Position numbers and translations under genes: made by a program | Shown: piece after piece, positions 14,233 to 17,831 of the stretch | How the letters are laid out: every line of letters begins with the position of its first letter | Position numbering within the stretch: position 1 is the first letter of the stretch | Assembly: GCA_913046155.1 (NCBI GenBank) | Contig: CAJWRY010000019.1 | Coordinates: 1-17,831 of the forward strand | Origin: an uncultured Candidatus Nemicrothrix sp. | Lineage (GTDB): Bacteria; Actinomycetota; Acidimicrobiia; Acidimicrobiales; UBA8592 | Length of the DNA: 17,831 nucleotides | Direction: 5' to 3' | The notes under the pieces: model-generated | The model's input: only the letters and a program-made list of their open reading frames with translations | Database searches by the model: none | Told to the model about the DNA's origin: nothing

Positions 14233-15571
14233 TCGTTACCCCTCTTATGTGATTCCGAAGCCGAGCTTGGGCATATTCGTCAAGCCTTGCTCGCATGACA
14301 AGTGTATCGCCCTGAACATCTTCAATGAGTACCTGAGCTTCGCGGTGAACTTGCGCTATCAAATCGCCTCTTGATAGCGGTATCGCTAATTCATATACCT
14401 CGAGCTTTGCACGAAGGAGATCGCTGAGCTTTGAAATCATCTTTTCAACTCCCTCTCCTGTTTTAGCTGAGACTTGGACTGCTTCAGGATAATCTAGGAA
14501 TACTGAACCCTCCCCAGCTACGTCTGCTTTGTTAAAAATGACCATTTCTGGCAATTCTGCTGCTCCTATCTCGGCGAGCACGGTTCGCACTGCGGCTATA
14601 TCTTTACTTGCATCTGGATTACTTCCATCAACAACATGCACAAGAAGATCAGCCTCCGATACTACATCCAAAGTAGTTTTGAAAGCTTCTACTAGATGAT
14701 GCGGAAGGTTCCGAACAAAGCCGACCGTATCGCTTACAAAGATTCTCTCGCCTCCTGGTAACTGCAGCGCTCGCGTGATTGGGTCAAGCGTTGCAAAGAG
14801 ACGGTCAGCAACGAGGGCGTCGTCGTGAGATTGAGTGAGGAAGTTCAGGAGAGTTGATTTTCCTGCGTTAGTGTAACCAACAATTGCAATTGCTTGGTTG
14901 ACAGACTTTCGCCTACGTTTTGATTGATTTTTCCTCGCCAGGCGAATTCCGTTCAACTGCTTTTGCAGGTAATGAACTTTTCGCACTAGTCGCCGACGAT
15001 CTACCTCTAGCTTTGTTTCCCCCGGGCCTCTAGTCCCTATCCCTCCACCTTGCTGACTTAAAGCTACGCCACGTCCACGTAATCTAGGGAGAAGGTATTG
15101 GAGCTGGGCTAGTTCGACTTGTGCTTTCCCCTCTGGAGTGCTTGCATTCTGAGCGAAAATATCAAGAATAACTGCTGTTCTATCTATAGCTGACCGCTTA
15201 AAAGCCTTTTCTAAGTTATTCTGCTGAGCTGGTGAAAGCTCATCGTTAAAGACGATAGTATCAACATCGTACCTCTCGGCTAGTTCATATATTTCTTGCA
15301 CTTTCCCTCGCCCTATAAAGCTCGCAGGATCAGGTGATTCCCGCTTTTGAACTACATGGTGGACTACGTCGGCGCCTGCTGTTGAAACAAGTCTTTCTAA
15401 TTCCGCCATTTGAGCAGCGATTGATAAGTCCTTTTCATTACCTGTGTCTAAGCCCACAATGATTATTCTTTCCCGAAAAGATCGGTCAATGAATCCTCTC
15501 TCCTCACCTCCGAGGTCTCCGAATCCACCTCGATGGGAGTCAGGTGGAGTCACTGAGTGGCTATCAGGCAC
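14219..15571 (-). CDS. hflX: HflX ribosome-associated GTPase
   Basis: HflX binds the 50S subunit, splits stalled ribosomes under stress, and in mycobacteria influences macrolide tolerance. The N-terminal domain carries HHVVQKRESPDPASFIGRGK and the DTIVFNDELSPAQQ-type strand, then ILDIFAQNASTPEGKAQVELAQLQY. The glycine-rich GGGIGTRGPGETKLE (175-189) is diagnostic. The G domain has GYTNAGKS (232-239, P-loop), DTVGFVRNLPH (281-291, switch II) and NKAD (347-350). The 450 residues are normal. The annotated start is GTG at 15571 inside the last codons of dapF (8-base overlap); a second in-frame GTG six codons on (15553) is an alternative, as the first 25 residues are polar and unconserved-looking. 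Its gene is embedded in an otherwise diaminopimelate/tRNA-modification operon. Confidence 0.95.
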   Translation of the reverse strand: MPDSHSVTPPDSHRGGFGDLGGEERGFIDRSFRERIIIVGLDTGNEKDLSIAAQMAELERLVSTAGADVVHHVVQKRESPDPASFIGRGKVQEIYELAERYDVDTIVFNDELSPAQQNNLEKAFKRSAIDRTAVILDIFAQNASTPEGKAQVELAQLQYLLPRLRGRGVALSQQGGGIGTRGPGETKLEVDRRRLVRKVHYLQKQLNGIRLARKNQSKRRRKSVNQAIAIVGYTNAGKSTLLNFLTQSHDDALVADRLFATLDPITRALQLPGGERIFVSDTVGFVRNLPHHLVEAFKTTLDVVSEADLLVHVVDGSNPDASKDIAAVRTVLAEIGAAELPEMVIFNKADVAGEGSVFLDYPEAVQVSAKTGEGVEKMISKLSDLLRAKLEVYELAIPLSRGDLIAQVHREAQVLIEDVQGDTLVMRARLDEYAQARLRNHIRGVTSETI

Positions 15572-16370
15572 TTATGTCCACCTCATAGTTCTCTAAAAAT
15601 TCTGATTCACCTGTAAGGTACACGTCATCACTTTCAATTTCGATTAGGGCTTCACCTCCGGGCATCCTTACTTTAATTTTCTCATCAACTAATCCCCAGC
15701 TTTGTGCTTTACAAGCGGACGCGACGGCACCGCTTCCACATGCTTTCGTTACACCGACTCCCCTTTCCCATGTAAGCATAGAGATTGAGGATCGGTTGAT
15801 GATCTCTATCAAATGGACATTGATTCCAGTTTCACTGCAGGCTTTCTCTACGGAGGCCCCGAGTTCAGCAATATCTGTTGATCCTAGACTCTCAAATAGA
15901 ATGACGATATGAGGGTTTCCTACATTGACATATCCTGCTTTTGTAGCTTCCGGGCTTACTTTTTCACTTAGCTCATTATTAGTCAGATCCTGACCTAACA
16001 CCGGAATACCCATGTCTGTTCGGATAATCGTTTGATTTTCGTTCACTTGCTTGATCTCCGCTTTTCTGTTTCCAGCATCGGTGCGAATTTGAATAATTTT
16101 ATTTTTCTCTTGAGCGATATAAATATGGTGGGCAAGACATCGAAGCCCGTTACCAGAGATTTCCGCTGGCGAACCATCGGAATTGAATAAAACCATTTGA
16201 GCATGAATACTCTCATCTTCTGCGGGCAAACTAAAAATTAAACCATCTGCTCCGGGACCTTTTGTATAGTCGCACAGAAGTCTAGCGATACGAGATGGAT
16301 CTTTGGGTAGTGAGCGGACTGAGGTGAGAAGAAATTCATTTCCTAATCCATGATATTTTTTAATTTTCAT
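15564..16370 (-). CDS. dapF: Diaminopimelate epimerase
   Basis: DapF converts LL- to meso-diaminopimelate without cofactor, using two cysteines as acid and base; meso-DAP goes to peptidoglycan and, after decarboxylation, to lysine. The family start KYHGLGNEFLL is present, as are FNSDGSPAEISGNGLRC with catalytic Cys78, GNPHIVI (151-157), WERGVGVTKACGSGA with Glu202, Arg203 and catalytic Cys211. The 268 residues match the family. The ATG overlaps the miaA stop by four bases (ATGA), and the 3' end overlaps hflX by eight. With dapC and dapE two genes downstream, three late pathway steps share one transcription unit. Confidence 0.96.
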   Translation of the reverse strand: MKIKKYHGLGNEFLLTSVRSLPKDPSRIARLLCDYTKGPGADGLIFSLPAEDESIHAQMVLFNSDGSPAEISGNGLRCLAHHIYIAQEKNKIIQIRTDAGNRKAEIKQVNENQTIIRTDMGIPVLGQDLTNNELSEKVSPEATKAGYVNVGNPHIVILFESLGSTDIAELGASVEKACSETGINVHLIEIINRSSISMLTWERGVGVTKACGSGAVASACKAQSWGLVDEKIKVRMPGGEALIEIESDDVYLTGESEFLENYEVDISA

Positions 16371-17287
16371 TTTCCAAGTACCTTTAGAATCTGTGGCAAT
16401 GATTCATCTACATCTTCGCTTATATCAATCCAGTTTATTCTCGGGTCACGACGAAACCATCTTTCTTGTTTTCGTGCGAACTTTTTCGTATCCTTGATCG
16501 CTGCCTCAACGGCATCATCTAAGCAACATTCTCCCTTAAGATACTGGAACAAATGTTTGTACCCTAGTGCTTGAGAAGCGGAACGTGACAATGGATGTTT
16601 GCTGTCAAGGAGCCTTTCACATTCATTTAAAAACCCAGATTCCATTTGAGCATCAAACCTTGCAGTTATCCGGCGGTCAATTTCGGCACGTTCCCACCGC
16701 AAACCGATTATCTCATAGGTGCTCTCTTTATAAACTGAAAGGCCTGGTCCATAGCTGGAGAATTTCATTCCGCTTCCGATTGTCACTTCAAGCGCTCGTA
16801 TAACTCTTCGTCGATTATTCGGCTCCATTCTTGTGGAAGCGAGTGGATCCAACTCTGAGAGTTTCTGGTAAAGCTCCGCAGTGTTGGGATTTGACTCAAG
16901 CTTTTGGCGAGTTTCGAGAAATTGGCCTGGAATGTCTAACTCATCAATGATGGTTCTTAGATACAGTCCTGTACCGCCGACAAGTAAAGGCAGCATTCCC
17001 CTGCTCTCAATTTCGTCAATGTTGCTCTGGGCTTCAATCTGAAACTGGCTAATCGTATACTCCTCATGCGGTTCAACAATATCTATCATGTGGTGGGGAA
17101 TTATCGCCTGTTCTTCCCTTGTTGGTTTTGCGGTACCGATGTTCATACGTTTATATATCTGCATTGAATCAAGAGACACTATTTCAAAGTCCCGCACATT
17201 TTCGGCTATGGTCATCGCTAACTTCGATTTACCTGAAGCCGTTGTTCCTACGATTGCCAATCGGGGCTTTCGAATTGATTCGCTCAC
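16367..17287 (-). CDS. miaA: tRNA dimethylallyltransferase
   Basis: MiaA transfers the dimethylallyl group to N6 of A37 in tRNAs reading UNN codons; MiaB, encoded just upstream, then methylthiolates the product. Landmarks are the P-loop VGTTASGKSKLA (13-24), SLDSMQIYKRMNIGTAKP (38-55) with the catalytic Asp/Ser/Gln set, HHMIDIV, LLVGGTGLYLR (the isoprenoid-diphosphate site), and LGYKHLFQYLKGE near residue 240, followed by the KFARKQERWFRRD tRNA-binding helix. The 306 residues are normal. The start is GTG at 17285-17287, overlapping the miaB stop as GTGA; the stop overlaps dapF. The miaB-miaA-dapF-hflX order is characteristic of Actinobacteria. Confidence 0.96.
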   Translation of the reverse strand: MSESIRKPRLAIVGTTASGKSKLAMTIAENVRDFEIVSLDSMQIYKRMNIGTAKPTREEQAIIPHHMIDIVEPHEEYTISQFQIEAQSNIDEIESRGMLPLLVGGTGLYLRTIIDELDIPGQFLETRQKLESNPNTAELYQKLSELDPLASTRMEPNNRRRVIRALEVTIGSGMKFSSYGPGLSVYKESTYEIIGLRWERAEIDRRITARFDAQMESGFLNECERLLDSKHPLSRSASQALGYKHLFQYLKGECCLDDAVEAAIKDTKKFARKQERWFRRDPRINWIDISEDVDESLPQILKVLGK

Positions 17288-17831
17288 CCTGCTACCACAG
17301 GAATGCGAGTTTTTGTCCTGGGCTTTTCAACTATTTCAAGCAAGCTTCCCATTAGGTAATTTGGAGTAGCTTCTTCAACACGTGTTGTTGCAACTGTTCC
17401 AACAGGGAGGCCGATTGCAGGGAAGTGAATAACTTTATTCTGCCTCGTTCGACCAGTTATTAAATCATTATTTTTCTTGCTAAGGCCCTCAACTATTACT
17501 TCCTCTTCCATGCCTATTCTTTCCTGATGTTTAATTAAACCTGAACGTTGTATTACTTCTCTAAGGCGTGAATACCGATCTTGAACTTCCTCTTTATTGC
17601 AAAATTTTTCTTGCATTTCAGCTGCTTCGGTTCCTGGTCTCGGAGAAAAGATAAAAGTAAATGCACTATCGAACTGGGCAGTAGCTGCCAGTTCTAGAGT
17701 GTCTTCAAAATCCTTATTTGTTTCTCCTGGGAAACCAACAATAATGTCAGTTGTGACTGCTAGATCAGGAATAATTGCTCTTGCCTGCGACAGTTTCGAG
17801 AGATACCGCTCCGCTGTATATCCTCTGTGCA
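17284..17831 (-). CDS. miaB: tRNA-2-methylthio-N6-dimethylallyladenosine synthase, C-terminal part (partial)
   Basis: The minus strand is open from the window edge down to the TGA at 17284-17286, giving about 181 residues of the C-terminal part; the N-terminal UPF0004 domain and the radical-SAM CxxxCxxC motif lie beyond base 17831. The visible start, HRGYTAERYLSKL, belongs to the MRRxYT-type segment of the radical-SAM barrel. DIIVGFPGET and FIFSPRPGTEAA are strong MiaB signatures. From about residue 115 the TRAM domain follows (EVIVEGLSKKNNDLITGRT ... LPVGTVATTRV), which contacts tRNA. The enzyme methylthiolates i6A37 made by MiaA. An internal ATG at 17616 is not the true start because the conserved reading continues upstream of it. 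Confidence 0.95.
   Translation of the reverse strand, partial: HRGYTAERYLSKLSQARAIIPDLAVTTDIIVGFPGETNKDFEDTLELAATAQFDSAFTFIFSPRPGTEAAEMQEKFCNKEEVQDRYSRLREVIQRSGLIKHQERIGMEEEVIVEGLSKKNNDLITGRTRQNKVIHFPAIGLPVGTVATTRVEEATPNYLMGSLLEIVEKPRTKTRIPVVAG

Noticed and set aside
1..17831. CRISPR arrays, tRNA or rRNA genes, insertion sequences
   Set aside because: No regularly spaced repeats, no cloverleaf or rRNA-like sequence, and no transposase or terminal inverted repeats were seen on either strand.

Overview
The window is a gene-dense, mostly bacterial stretch that I read as Actinomycetota, probably a marine, moderate-GC lineage such as Acidimicrobiia (taxonomy is inference). The evidence is gene order and operator type. 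From the right edge leftwards on the minus strand lie miaB, miaA, dapF and hflX, followed by lexA with a divergent LysM gene and a class II ribonucleotide reductase. This resembles the miaB-miaA-dapF-hflX ... lexA-LysM-(nrdR-nrdJ) neighbourhood of mycobacteria and streptomycetes. The lexA operators are of the GAAC-N4-GTTC type used by Actinobacteria and Firmicutes.

Layout. (1) 1 to about 580: very AT-rich DNA, open on the minus strand through both ends; it reads like the C-terminal part of a T4-type phage baseplate wedge protein (gp6-like). (2) About 576-840: AT-rich bacterial DNA carrying the C-terminal end of riboflavin synthase (ribE) and the first 33 or so codons of ribBA. (3) From about 841: base composition and codon choice change abruptly inside ribBA, at the conserved DDEDRENEGDL motif; the rest of ribBA and ribH follow. 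(4) 2451-9705: a minus-strand run, in transcription order nrdJ, a PatB/MalY-type aminotransferase/C-S lyase, a zinc alcohol dehydrogenase, a GNAT acetyltransferase and a GH13 alpha-glucosidase. (5) 9706-10731: a divergent region with DnaA-box-like sites, then a RibD-C reductase-like gene that appears to lack a canonical start codon. (6) 10778-12010: a LysM membrane protein and lexA, diverging from a promoter region with four LexA boxes. (7) 12007-17831: a tightly overlapping minus-strand operon, miaB (partial)-miaA-dapF-hflX-dapC-dapE, combining tRNA modification, a ribosome-associated GTPase and three diaminopimelate/lysine pathway enzymes.

How the genes work together: ribE, ribBA and ribH are consecutive riboflavin-pathway genes. 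DapC, DapE and DapF are three late steps of the succinylase route to meso-diaminopimelate for peptidoglycan and lysine. LexA and the LysM protein look like an SOS pair in which a wall-associated division regulator is derepressed with lexA. NrdJ supplies deoxynucleotides with cobalamin.

The strongest unexplained signal is the left end, where three sequences of apparently different origin (phage, AT-rich bacterium, main genome) are joined within 850 bases. A chimeric assembly or amplification artefact is the simplest explanation; homologous recombination at a conserved ribBA motif is the biological alternative. Apart from that, I found no undescribed multi-gene system.
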